Positions 1 through 9,854 are shown, counted from the first letter of the stretch. The stretch is DNA of 64,000 bases from Chaetoderma sp. LZ-2023a (GCA_034401795.1 JAVVLW010001659.1:124001-188000); one strand, 5' to 3'. The notes: generated from the sequence alone by a model not told the origin. Program-made: numbers and translations.

Positions 1-869
1 TTATACTCTTATAATGCAAATGGACATTCAAAAAGCCAATCCTGACAACTAATGGATTAAGAAATTTCTGAATGAATGGCGTTAACAACACCTACCCTAT
101 TCAGAGATTTGGAAACCAGAGATATATTACTAAGCTCACACTAATTACTTTGAAAGGATCTTGACAATGAATATAGAGAGTACTGGTTGAGTAGATTGTA
201 CTGCTGTCAAACGTCGTCGAGTGACCACCTGTGTTTTGGGGATAAAAAATTGCGGTTCTTTAACACACATGATCATATTAATATTATTAATCTTCCTGAA
301 AATCAACGTATTGACTAAAGCAGCAACAATGTTTGGTCTAATTGTTTCATTAATCTTTTGGTGCCCAAACCGGCCATAACCAGCCTGTGTCTTCCTCTTT
401 ACAAATGACTATCACTGAGCCAATTATTTTAGTGGTCTTGTATGTATGTGTTAAAGGGTCAACACGTTGGATTCCTTACTTTTTATAAGGTGATCATATT
501 TATTATGCACTAGAGATACTTTGCTTTAGTTTATCTCAGAAACAAATTAACTAAAATTTATTGGCTTGCTAAGATCTCAACTGACTTAAGTCAAAGTAAT
601 AAAAAAAATATACATGATTTTGCATATTTAGGTATATTGATGGCTGAGAGCTACATGCTAAAAAATTAATAGTGAAATGGGTTTAAAAATCACAGAGAAT
701 TACATTTCTAATTTCTAGCAACAGAAATGCCATCTTTATGATTTAACAAATAATTTGGTTGAATTTTTTGAAATTAATTTGACTAGGTGCTGTGGCTGCT
801 ATTTATAACAGCTCCAATCAATTTTGAAAGTAATACAAAATGAGAAAAGTAGTGCTTTTGAAAAAAATC
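1..869. other. AT-rich non-coding DNA, probably host intron
   Basis: I see no coding exon here. A short stretch near 755-800 resembles the central part of the hairpin MITE family that recurs later (motif AATTTGACTAGGTGCTG). The segment lies upstream of the first visible RSPH10B exon, so it is probably intronic. Confidence 0.4.
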
Positions 870-1051
870 AAGTGCATTTGAAAACTCATGCAAATGCAAG
901 CCTTTTCATACAAGTGCAAATGCAAATGCAAATACATGAGATTCAAATGCAAGTGCAAATCCAAATGCGTCAGAAATTTCATAATTTCATTTAAATGCAA
1001 ATGCAAGTGCAAATGCATTCAAATGCAAGTGCAAATGCATTTGCACTTGTA
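870..1051. repeat. Degenerate tandem repeat of the hexamers AAATGC/AAGTGC
   Basis: The units AAATGC and AAGTGC repeat about twenty times with interruptions. The open frames across it encode only KCKCK or LHLHL runs, which is what a simple repeat gives, so they are not genes. Confidence 0.85.
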
Positions 1052-1056
1052 CCCAA

Positions 1057-1230
1057 GCCTGCTGCCAATTGATTGTCCGTTTACAGGCCAAAAGAATTAA
1101 ATTTTTTAAATTTATCACTGGAATGACTGGCTCGGTTAGTGAGGCAGTCATTCCAGTGGTAAATTCTCAAAAATTGTATTCTCTTGGCCTGTAAATGGAC
1201 ATTCCACAAGACCATAACAGAGGGCAGTTT
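1057..1230. mobile_element. Palindromic MITE, family 1 copy
   Basis: The core CACTGGAATGACTGGCTCGG is followed by its approximate reverse complement (GCAGTCATTCCAGTG). The outer arms TGTCCGTTTACAGGCC and GGCCTGTAAATGGACA are also complementary, so the element can fold into one long hairpin. Related copies occur near 44270, 57235 and 57795. Superfamily is undetermined. Confidence 0.65.
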
Positions 1231-1337
1231 TGGCCGGCTTGACCATTAAAGGGTTAATAGAGGACGACATGTGTTGTATTATTTTGTAAGAAATATTTGT
1301 CTGAATGCTTTGAAACTAATATGATGAAGGCACTCTT

Positions 1338-2533
1338 CAGGGTTGGCAAGTTTTGGACACTAGTGGTTTAAACCGCGGTTTAAACCATGGTTTAAACCAT
1401 CCGCCCAAAATAGGTTTTGGACACCTTAAATTGTCCAAAACTGTCCAAAACCTAAAATATTGGTATAAAAAATATTTTTCTGAAATGTAATTTTCTTAAA
1501 ACAACTATATAGCATTTAGACACATACAGGTACATGTACACATTGATGGATGGTTATCTACATGTATTTTTGGATACTTTATTGCTATATAATAATAATA
1601 ATAATAATCTAAAAGGACACATATGATTTCAATAAATTAGGAGTCTTATTTGCTTCTTTCTATAATCCATGGGTTAATTTTTTTCAACTTTTGTTTGTCT
1701 TAAATGTTTTAACTCTGTATATTGACCAGTTGTGTTAAACCCACAGAAACCCTATTTAATCAATAATGTAAACATATTAGACTACCTATGTACAGCTAGA
1801 TGTTTATATTATTGAGAACTGTCTCTGTGTCTAAATCTATTTCTTGCAAAATGTTCATGGCCTATGGAAGAATCTTAAACTCATAGAGAAAATATAGTCT
1901 GCTAAGATGTTGTTTCAACAATTAACTGATGACCCTTGCTCTCTAAGGCTATTTTAGAATGCACTACTCAGTACACACATTAGCTATGTTTACATAAGAT
2001 CTTATGCAAATTTGGGATTAAGGCATTAAGCTGATAGAATATAAATTAGATTCTTCATGTTTTCATCTATCCTCAGTTAATGCTAGATATCAATTAGACA
2101 ATTAGTAAAAAGATATCCTTGTGCCACATTAATCTTTGAATTCTTCTGTTGTCCTGAATATTTATGTGTTGATGGTATTTGAAATAGTTAATATGTATTT
2201 CAAAGGTGGTAGGCCTAAGGATCCAATTTGGAAGCACTTTTTGGAAGTTAAGATTAATGGCAAACAAATGGCTAAGTGTAGAGAGTGTGAGTACACAGTT
2301 GTCAACAAGGTAGCAAGGATGAAAATACGCTATGAGAAGCATGAGAAGTCTACTGAAAGTCCTGTTGGATTATGATGCATAAGAGTATGGTGATATGTCC
2401 AACATAGTTTTGGACAGTTTTGGACAATTTTGGACAGTTTTGGACTGGTTTAAACCATTTAAGACAGGTTTTAGACAGGTTTTGGACAATGTCTGCTCAA
2501 AGTTAGTTTTGGACTGTCCAAAACCCAACCCTG
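1338..2533. mobile_element. hAT-type DNA transposon with 8-bp target duplication
   Basis: The ends are inverted: the left begins CAGGGTTGGCAAGTTTTGG and the right, read in reverse complement, begins CAGGGTTGGGTTTTGG. The element is flanked by a perfect 8-bp direct repeat GCACTCTT (1330-1337 and 2534-2541), the duplication length expected for hAT. Subterminal DNA is packed with inverted copies of TTTTGGACA and TTTAAACC, as in many hAT subterminal transposase-binding arrays. At about 1.2 kb it cannot encode a full transposase and is non-autonomous. Confidence 0.85.
2205..2372 (+). pseudogene. BED-like zinc-finger remnant of a hAT transposase
   Basis: The translation contains GGRPKDPIWKHF, then KCRECEY and a downstream KH. 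This resembles a BED finger: an aromatic/W-x-x-F start, a C-x2-C pair and a terminal histidine. BED fingers sit at the N terminus of many hAT transposases, and this one lies inside a hAT element with a confirmed 8-bp duplication. The second histidine of the finger is not clear and no catalytic domain follows, so I call it a relic exon. Domestication is not suggested by anything visible. Confidence 0.6.
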
Positions 2534-2602
2534 GCACTCTTGTAATGGAAAACATGGTATATCAGTGATTGAAAGCATCAACATATTGTATTTTCTTCTT
2601 AG

Positions 2603-2809
2603 GGTCGCATGGATTATGACACAAACAAGTTGTCATATTATGATGGCGAGTGGGTGAATAATGCGAGACATGGGTGGGGCATGCGTCAATACCCATCTGG
2701 TAATGTTTATCAGGGTGTGTGGTACAGTAATGTTCGACATGGTGATGGAACAATGAAGTGGCTGGATCAAGATCAGATCTATACAGGCCAATGGGAAAAT
2801 GGTGTCCAG
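2603..2809 (+). CDS. RSPH10B: RSPH10B exon: MORN repeats
   Basis: This 69-codon exon sits between an acceptor (TTCTTCTTAG) and a donor (CAG|GTATAG), phase 0 on both sides. It carries nearly three MORN units, with the motifs YYDGEWVNNARHG, VYQGVWYSNVRHGDG and IYTGQWENG. MORN proteins of this type form part of the radial-spoke head or neck in motile cilia. The identification rests mainly on the later non-MORN exons, which match the RSPH10B C-terminal layout in order. There is no start codon in this exon, so upstream exons lie outside the window. The next exon is 28 kb downstream because of nested transposons. Confidence 0.9.
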
Positions 2810-3129
2810 GTATAGTATTGTAGTATATAAATGTCAGTAGAATGCACCTAACGGAGATGCTGACTCACGCCTTGCACTCAGTTTTAACATTGCACTAAGT
2901 GAGCCCATGATCTCATCATTTGAACTTTTGACCTGAAACTAAATTTTGGTTCTATACATTCACAATTCAAATGTATGTTACAGATTTCATAATTCCACCT
3001 TCTTGCACTGCACAGTTATCGATAAAAAGCGTGTTCCTAGATGACCCTGTGACCTCATTATTTGACCCTTTTGACTTAAAAACAAATATATTTTAGCAAT
3101 CATACGATCACTGCCACAGACGACTGTCA
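2810..3129. other. Intron sequence without recognised feature
   Basis: This is the start of the 28-kb intron. I see no coding signal or repeat that I can name. Confidence 0.4.
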
Positions 3130-3823
3130 CAAAATGTTTCAAATAGCAAATGCCCTGAGATTTGCTCACTACTCGCCACCACGCACTGTACACAGGTTTG
3201 AAAGACATTTTTCAGTACTGGCTAGGGCATGGCGGATGCAATTTGAGAATGGTTCAAGGAACAGTTCACTGACCACAATGCCAAGCCCTTGTATCGGTTT
3301 TCAGGTGACTCCAGGCCATTATTATCATCATTTGAAACAGCAGAAGGTGAGAAGCCACTAGAAGCGCTGCCTCCGGACCGGATCGCATGAGCAATGAACT
3401 ATTCAGCTGTATCTCAAAGCCGATCATGCACTTAATCAATTCAGCCTTTATGCACCATCTTCATATCGATGCTGTAAGCCAAGGTCCCCTTATCATGCTA
3501 CACACGCCCAAGAAGCGAGCCTGCCATCCAGCCCATTTGCAGCCTATTGTGCTCCTCAATAGCATACAAAATATTCTCTGCAATGTTTCCCTATGCCGCA
3601 TCCACGACAAGATTAATGACCTCACTGGATCTTCTCACAGAGTGGCTTTAAGCGTGGCCGAAGAAGCACAGATATTGTATGGGCTCAACACATGCTCGTG
3701 TCAGTAGTCATGTCCAAACACTAGGATTTCTGCTAAATGGTTATTGACATGTCACGAGCCTTCAAATCAAATAAAATGCTCAAAGATCCTAGATGTACTA
3801 CACCAAGCCAATGGCCCTTTCCA
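3130..3823 (+). pseudogene. Decayed LINE reverse-transcriptase fragment, part 1
   Basis: Across shifting frames the translation matches the fingers and palm of a non-LTR reverse transcriptase: a block like PIVLLNSIQNILCNV, then HRVALS/QSGFKRGR, then DIVWAQHMLVSVVMS, then an IDMSRAF block that corresponds to motif A. Several stops and frameshifts show it is dead. The clade is not determinable by eye. It continues after a MITE insertion at about 4215 and, beyond the Ty3 element, at 28163. Confidence 0.65.
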
Positions 3824-4214
3824 TTTTTAGCTATGTCCCGCCCTTCACTAGCTAAGCTCCACCCACACCTTGCCGTGTTTGGATTGATCAATCCCCGAAT
3901 GCCCTAGCTATCAATTTCCTGAAAACTATACAGGGAAGCTGTTGAATATTTTGTAACTAACTAGACTGGGTGCTGTTGCTGCCATAAGCAGCAACAGCGC
4001 CCGGTCAAATTAGTTTCAAAATATTCAACAGAATATTTATTAAATAGTAAAAGCAAACAATTTGTACAACAGCCCATAGACTGTCTTCAAATATGCGTTC
4101 GTGACATACTTATCGACATCATTCATGACGTCATTCATTATGCTGTCATTGCACACATCACACAGTTCATTATGACATGATATGATGGGTGGGTACTCTG
4201 GAAAGGACCATTGC
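3824..4214 (+). mobile_element. Hairpin MITE, family 2 copy inside the LINE relic
   Basis: It starts TTTCCATTTTTAGCTATG and has the family's central hairpin (ACTGGGTGCTGTTGCTGCC and its complement with AATTAGTTTCAAAATATTC). It ends near GGAAAGGACCATTG. LINE coding similarity resumes directly afterwards, so this is an insertion. Confidence 0.7.
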
Positions 4215-4521
4215 AATAAAGATGAGCTGCAATTTGTGGGACTACCTGCAGACACCAAACTGAGATTACGAGTCAGGTCTGCAGATCTTTTAGACATCAA
4301 TCCCCCCCCCCCCCCCTTACAGGGAGATGGTCTATTCCCTGTAATTTTAAGCTGTTGTTCCATTGCTGCAGCACTGAAATCTGTGCAAGAAAATTTCACA
4401 AGACCAAACGACTCAGTGTCCATACTGGGTATGCCGATACAGATGGAAAATGCTGATGGTGAGAACTTCATAGATGAGTAAAAGAAACCCATTGATGACC
4501 TACTGATAGCTCCAAGCAAAC
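4215..4521 (+). pseudogene. Decayed LINE reverse-transcriptase fragment, part 2
   Basis: The translation includes DELQFVGLPADTKLRLRV, then an LQGDGLFPV block matching the QGD-x-LSP motif, then GMPIQMENADGENF. The last block occupies the place of the YADD motif but has lost it. A poly-C run (4302-4317) encodes five prolines. The fragment ends at the Ty3 insertion and continues at 28163. Confidence 0.65.
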
Positions 4522-4714
4522 TGTGGTAACTTAACTACGTATAAAAGGTTGCTCACCCAACAGAGGTCTTCAATCGGCCAGTGGAACCAGCGGCAGATGT
4601 GCACGGTTCAGGTTCCAAGGTACGACTGTCGGGCATCCGTAGAAACGGCGGGAATCAGCTAGCCCGGCAGCCGCGAAACCCGAACTGCGGAATTGCGGGA
4701 TACCGCCAGCACCA
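4522..4714 (-). repeat. 3' LTR of the Ty3-like element
   Basis: On the minus strand it begins TGGTGCTGGCGG and ends CCACA, so it has TG...CA ends. It matches the 5' LTR except at about four positions. Confidence 0.85.
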
Positions 4715-4723
4715 CTCTCCCCC
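4715..4723 (-). promoter_or_regulatory. Polypurine tract of the Ty3-like element
   Basis: On the minus strand GGGGGAGAG lies immediately upstream of the 3' LTR. This is the expected position and composition for the plus-strand primer. Confidence 0.7.
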
Positions 4724-6687
4724 GTTTATAAAAACATGCTTGTTTAATTAAAAATCTTATCTTTTAATTAAAAATCTTATCTAAAAATCTACTCTTTTAA
4801 AAATCTGCACACCATAAAAACACACAGGCATTGACGCTCAACTGCTAAAGGTAGCATCAGAAATTGCCAATTAAAAAAATATAGGTGTCGATCCATCTAG
4901 AAGGAAGGAGCGGTTAATAATAAAACAGATGGATGGATCAACAGCTGCCGGACGAGGGCCAGCGTCACAGATTTAAAAATAGCATAGCATCCTAACTAAA
5001 ATTAAGGACAGTGGTTTTCCACCACAGTAGAAAACTGACAGAATTGACGGAACTGCCGAATTGATAAAGAAGTAACAAAAATAATCTCACATGAATTTAG
5101 TTGGAGTGTTATTTGAAATTAACCTATGTGAGATTCGAGGAAAACCTATGAATATTGCAAATTTTTTTTTTTAAATTTAGTGAATATTTTTAACCTTAAC
5201 CTTTTTGATATACCTCTTATATAATTGAAACGGATCTGAATCCACAAATTTAGGAAATCCGGAAAACCACTATCCCTATCACAATACAGATATCTGAATG
5301 AAGCTAAACGGAACGGATAATACAGCAGAAGAAAGAAACATATGAATTTGCGCTATGACTAACGCGCCAATTACTTCGCGCATTAGGAAATGATAAGCGT
5401 AAGAAATGCATCTGTACGATTTATGCAGTCTTTGCTAAATGCATATTATAAATATGCTGTCATATGCAAGACTTCTGCATTATAGAGTAATGCACATTAT
5501 AAATATGCCTGAGTTATGCATTATAGAGTAATAATGCATCATTGCATCATTTTAACATGTAATTGCTACACGTTTAATAAATGAAATACCTAGGTATGGC
5601 AGTATATAATATGTTGGCCTAATATAAAATATCTGAACGGACCTATGTAGAATTCATATACCTGGGCTATCCTATAAAATATCTGTGCTGACCTAATAAA
5701 ACCATATATAATATATTTGAGCTACCCTATAAAATATCTGAGCTGACAAATGTAGAACTGGCATTAAATAGCTAACCTATACAGGATTTCACTATACATA
5801 GATGAGTTTGCATCATAACATATGATGCATATACTTATAAAAGCGTGTACATGGATTTAATCCATATACACATAACAGAGAGCATTATTATGACCACACG
5901 TCATGACGGACAATAATTGCAGTTAACAATACAATGCGTATGATTAATGTGTAACAATTTACACATCATTTGACAACGCATATCTGTAATGTGCGATCAA
6001 GAAATGCGTAAATATAACCACGCATTACTACGCGCAATTATTCACGCGTCATTTGAAAAAACGCGTAATTATAATAACGCGTTCTGTGAGTCATACAGCG
6101 ATGGACCCCTGTTGGTTTTTGGTATCTCACGGAGTATTATTGCTGGAAAAAGCCACTATGTGCTTATGTGTCCAACTAATTTAGTGTCCCAAAACTTACA
6201 AAAAATAGAACATCACGATTTTGCTGTTGCTGAAACTAAAGCTAAGATGGAAACGGAACATAAGCCAATGATTATACATGTTTTCCGGACAAGTTGAATG
6301 TCTTCAGTGTCATGCAGCATATTAAAATTTGAAGTCATAATTTCATATCATCTGGATTACAGTAATTCTTTTAATGTTGAATTACTGTTACCATTGTACA
6401 TTATCACATTACTATTGTAGTACTGTACTACGACCGAAAAGCTAACTGCAGTCCGCAACAATACCATGACCAAATGAATCCGTAATAAGACGAAACCAGA
6501 GGAACGTTTATTCAGGTGGACAAGTAGGGTCCATGAAGACTTATATAGTCTAATTCACGAATGCTTAAAGATCATTCTAATACATTTCATAATCTAGGAA
6601 CCTGTTAGGAAGACGGCACTGCCTTCCTGTTCGACTCTGAATGGTGTGAGTTTGGAGTTGGTCATCTCTAGGAGATGTGTGATGTAT
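4724..6687 (-). other. Long 3' non-coding region of the Ty3-like element
   Basis: Nearly 2 kb separates pol from the polypurine tract. No minus-strand ORF of note is present. A minus-strand AATAAA lies near 6510. The 102-codon plus-strand frame at 5989-6297 is antisense to the element and partly built from ACGCGTAAT-like repeats, so I do not call it a gene. Near 6655-6687 a degenerate further copy of the pol-end hairpin repeat can be seen, showing that pol once continued across the copy A insertion point. Confidence 0.6.
5612..5795. repeat. Degenerate tandem repeat based on CCTATAAAATATCTGAGCTGAC
   Basis: Units containing TAAAATATCTGAGCTGAC recur about every 55-60 bp with drift, within the Ty3 3' non-coding region. 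Confidence 0.6.
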
Positions 6688-6880
6688 TTTCACTTCAAGA
6701 GTATACTTACCTCCCTAATACTTTTGATATTGCTAAATATTGGCTTTCACTCAATAAACACTCAGATTTAAAACAGTTAGGTGCCCCTACTGGGCAGGGA
6801 GTCAGAGCGTAGTCTGGCGGATGCCAGCCCCACCACCGCGCATGCGCAGACTAGCACTTCCTCTTTGCTAGATTATTGGC
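6688..6880 (+). repeat. Left inverted terminal repeat, copy A
   Basis: It is inverted relative to 13504-13719, running from ATACTTACCTCCCTAATAC to GATTATTGGC. It contains an AATAAA on the plus strand near 6759 and the ATACTTACCT motif discussed in the findings. It probably carries the promoter, although no clear TATA box is seen. Confidence 0.9.
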
Positions 6881-6973
6881 AGAGAGAACACACATGTCTT
6901 TTTGTGCATAAGCTTTTTCTTACTCTTAAACTGTTTAAGTGGTTTTATTTTGGAGTGATAGTATCTGATTTGG

Positions 6974-7024
6974 ATGGCAGGAAGGAACACTTCGCCAGAG
7001 GAGGACTTAGGACCTTTAAATCAG
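6974..7024 (+). CDS. DIRS copy A gag, predicted exon 1
   Basis: This short open segment encodes MAGRNTSPEEDLGPLNQ and ends at CAG|GTGACT. The next Gag exon begins after TTTCAG at 7791 in the same phase. The same arrangement (16-21 codons, phase 0, same relative position) recurs in copies B, C and D and in the divergent element E, which is the main support. No transcript evidence is available here. Confidence 0.7.
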
Positions 7025-7790
7025 GTGACTTCTAGTAAAATTAGCGAGTTTTCTTCCCGGTGTATTGTGTTTCCGGGACTCGCGTTTACCGTGATAAGCG
7101 CCTTGGTTAGTTGGTTTATGTCAACTCGGTGCTACCTAAGGCTAATTTCTCTTTTTGTTTATGTCCACAGGTCTGTATGACGCTAGGTGGTGACATCACA
7201 GCAGCAGAGAGTTAGTTTTCTCTCCACCATGGTTCCATTTCCTACTAACACTGTTAGGTTATCTAACCAAATGAAAAATTATGTCCAGTGAGTTGGAGGC
7301 CTAGTATAAAGGTCTTCTCACTTTGCCCTCTTGATCCAATTCCTTCCCCATGAGGTGGAGAGAGTTAAGAGGCGTGCAGATGGTGGAGTTCTCCGGTTCG
7401 TCACGTTGGATGGTTTGTCTATACAAAGTGTCAGGTATCTAGTTATTGATAATGTGGTGATGTTAATTATAGTAAACAAGCAAAGGGAGATAATTAACAT
7501 TTTTGCCAGAAAAGAGTTATCTATATGTATCTGATGGTTGTGTAGTCGACGTATCCATTCAGCATACAATTCGTCCTTGCACTTGGATGTTTTGTTGGGA
7601 TCGAATTTTTTCCTGTCACGGGATTAATGACGTCATAATCAGCCTGGCTATGTATTTATCAGCAATTCAAGTCGCTATGCTGGTTTCTGATGTATATTGA
7701 TCTTTATGATCGTTTCCTTCTCTTTGAGTTGGTTTGAGTGTCTAAGCTTAACTAGTTTGCTCATACTCCTTGTCCTTTGCCCTGTTTCAG
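7025..7790 (+). other. Predicted gag intron of DIRS copy A
   Basis: It is bounded by GTGACT and CCCTGTTTCAG. A second possible acceptor (TATGTCCACAG, ending near 7170) is conserved in B, C and D. A conserved TATAAA at 7305-7310 could be an internal promoter for transcripts starting just before gag exon 2. Small ORFs in this interval are not conserved as proteins in copy B. Confidence 0.55.
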
Positions 7791-9854
7791 GGACCGGTTT
7801 GCGCGTCCTGTGGACGTTTTCTACATGATAAGTTCTGGCCTCATCTGTGCTATCAATGTAGCCCTTGTGGTCCCTTGGTTAATTGTGACATATGTAAGCA
7901 CTGGGGGGGCGAGTTAATGTCCGAATTCTTGTGCTGCTTACAGGCGACGGACAAGGTGGTAGAGGAGGAGAAGAAGAAGAAGCGGAAACGAGAGGTTGTA
8001 AGTAGGAAGGGTAAGGGGAAGGTCTCGTCCGCGGTGGATATGGAGGCCTTCCGGACCGAGATGTTGGGAGAGATGAAGAGGACAATAAAGGATTTGGTTC
8101 CAGGGTTGCTTCGTGGCATGCTTCCTGGACCAAATCCTTTACTGTCCTCATCATCGGCTTCGGAGCAGGTAATCCCCGCCTCTGGATCGGTTTTCCTTAG
8201 ACCGCTTCCGTTGTTCGACGATTCAGAGGTGGCCCCATTAGAGGGGGCGTTCCACGACCCTGGCAGCAGGCTTATTGCCGCGCCGAGAGGGGACCGTGGA
8301 CGGTTGTCGCTGGAACCCGCGGGCTGCTTATCAGTCCAGGGGTATCCGCACGCCGCGGTGGCCAGTACCTCCTATGGCACCGTTCCTGGTCAGCCCGGGT
8401 TAGCTCTCTTTGCTGACCCGGGGTCTAATCTTTCTGACCAGGGTGATGAGGATTACCTGCTAGGGTCGCCGTCTGACGACGTGGACATGGATGAAGAAGT
8501 TTGTGCACCCCTCGCGGGGAATACAGGCGGCTTCTTCCACGGTTTTACTCACCCTGGAGTAAAGTCCGCGGCTCAGGTGGTGGCCCAGGGCGCTGCTGAT
8601 GGCCAGCGGTACCGCATACCTCGGCTTGCCGAGGGTGTTGCTGGTGCTGGCCGGGCCCGTGGTGGGGCGGTATATACCCCGCGCTCTGCCACGGTGCCTG
8701 CTCCTGGTCAAACCAGTGATATTGTCATGCCGGTGCTATCAGGCCCGCATGTTTTCCCTGGCTTGCCAGGTGTATCAGCGTACCCGCCGTCAAGCTCTGC
8801 TGCTTGCGCTCAGGAGGAAGACGAAGGACCCCGTCTTGTAGAGCGCTCGCAGTTAGCCACGGAGGAGGATTGGTCTGACGCTTGCCAGTGGTTGGTGAGC
8901 GTTAGGCCTGATCTGCCCGTGGAGCAGTCGCCTAGCCAGCGTGACCACAGGCCGTGGTTAGCTGGGAAACCGACTGCTAACGCTATGCCTTCTCTGCCGC
9001 TGGCGGAGCATGTCGTTGACATGTTCAAGGCGGCGGAGTCGTCCATTAACTCGAGTGGACGTCTCGCGAAGGCCCCTCGCGAGGTGGCCAGGCGTTGTCG
9101 CATCGTGCCCCTGGATTGCCAGCGGTACGGTGTGGTACCCAAGCCCAGCGTGGATGACCGCGCGGCTTTGGGTGAGGATGCGCGGCCAGGTTCCCGTCCT
9201 GACACGGGGGTCTTGTGCTCGAACGCGTTGCGTTCGGCGAATACCGCGTTGCGTGATGCGGAGGAGAGTGGGAGGGCTTCGATTGCCGCTCTGTCCCACG
9301 TCTCCCAGCTGTTACAGGGGGTAGTAACGGCATCCGCATCGCGCCAGCCAAGCCCGGTCACGGTCCAGCGAGCCATCCAGGATGGTATTAACCTGGCGCT
9401 GGACTGTATGACTCGGGCGGTGACCAGGAGTGTCCGGGCAAGACGCACGTTTGCCCTGGACAATTTGTGCCCGTCTCAGGACCTGTACAATAGGCTACTC
9501 CGTACGCCTATGACGGGTCCTGGTCTTTTTGGAGGTGAGGGATGTCGCCACCTCCAGGAGACGGTCACCCTGGTGAATAACCAGAGGGCGCTGCGCGAGC
9601 AGTTTGAGGTGCTGCGTCGTGCTAACGTTCGCGCCGCGGCCCCTGCGTATCGTCCCCTGCAGGCTCGAGGTGGTGCTGGCCAAGTCAGAGGCCAGCCACC
9701 ATCGCAGCGTCGGCCTCGGCCGCGTGCGATTCGGCCAGCAGCGAGGGGGGCGCAGGTTCCTCAGGCGCCGTCAGCCAGGCAGCCGCCCGCGCACCAAGGT
9801 ACGCGCGGGGCGGGGCGGGGCGCGCGAGGATCTGGGCGTGGTTATCAGTCCTGA
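7791..9854 (+). CDS. DIRS copy A Gag-like protein, main exon
   Basis: About 690 residues. The N terminus has a cysteine/histidine module with spacing C-x2-C-x10-H-x-C-x2-C-x2-C-x5-C-x2-C. A lysine/glutamate-rich helix, a proline/glycine-rich linker and a conserved C-terminal half follow, and an RG-rich tail suggests RNA binding. By position it is the structural or nucleocapsid protein, but I see no retroviral CCHC knuckle. An ATG at 7770 is an alternative start if the exon 1 splice is not used. The frame ends at TGA (9852-9854), after which the same frame stays open into the recombinase ORF. The last 250 nt overlap the RT frame. Confidence 0.85.
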   Translation, partial: GPVCASCGRFLHDKFWPHLCYQCSPCGPLVNCDICKHWGGELMSEFLCCLQATDKVVEEEKKKKRKREVVSRKGKGKVSSAVDMEAFRTEMLGEMKRTIKDLVPGLLRGMLPGPNPLLSSSSASEQVIPASGSVFLRPLPLFDDSEVAPLEGAFHDPGSRLIAAPRGDRGRLSLEPAGCLSVQGYPHAAVASTSYGTVPGQPGLALFADPGSNLSDQGDEDYLLGSPSDDVDMDEEVCAPLAGNTGGFFHGFTHPGVKSAAQVVAQGAADGQRYRIPRLAEGVAGAGRARGGAVYTPRSATVPAPGQTSDIVMPVLSGPHVFPGLPGVSAYPPSSSAACAQEEDEGPRLVERSQLATEEDWSDACQWLVSVRPDLPVEQSPSQRDHRPWLAGKPTANAMPSLPLAEHVVDMFKAAESSINSSGRLAKAPREVARRCRIVPLDCQRYGVVPKPSVDDRAALGEDARPGSRPDTGVLCSNALRSANTALRDAEESGRASIAALSHVSQLLQGVVTASASRQPSPVTVQRAIQDGINLALDCMTRAVTRSVRARRTFALDNLCPSQDLYNRLLRTPMTGPGLFGGEGCRHLQETVTLVNNQRALREQFEVLRRANVRAAAPAYRPLQARGGAGQVRGQPPSQRRPRPRAIRPAARGAQVPQAPSARQPPAHQGTRGAGRGARGSGRGYQS

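Noticed and set aside
818..1100. KCKCK and LHLHL frames on both strands
   Set aside because: Translation of a hexamer tandem repeat.
4182..4481. 99-codon frame considered as a host gene
   Set aside because: It aligns by motif order with a decayed LINE reverse transcriptase that continues across the Ty3 insertion.
5989..6297. 102-codon plus-strand frame in the Ty3 3' region
   Set aside because: Antisense to the element, overlaps simple ACGCGTAAT repeats, no recognisable domain or splice context.
6781..7180. Small frames at 6781-7035 and 6974-7180 as separate genes
   Set aside because: Only the first 17 codons from 6974 are conserved in position and phase across elements; the remainder is intron.
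8810..9463. 217-codon minus-strand open frame inside DIRS gag
   Set aside because: Shadow of a GC-rich, codon-biased coding region; similar antisense frames appear in all copies and carry no domain.
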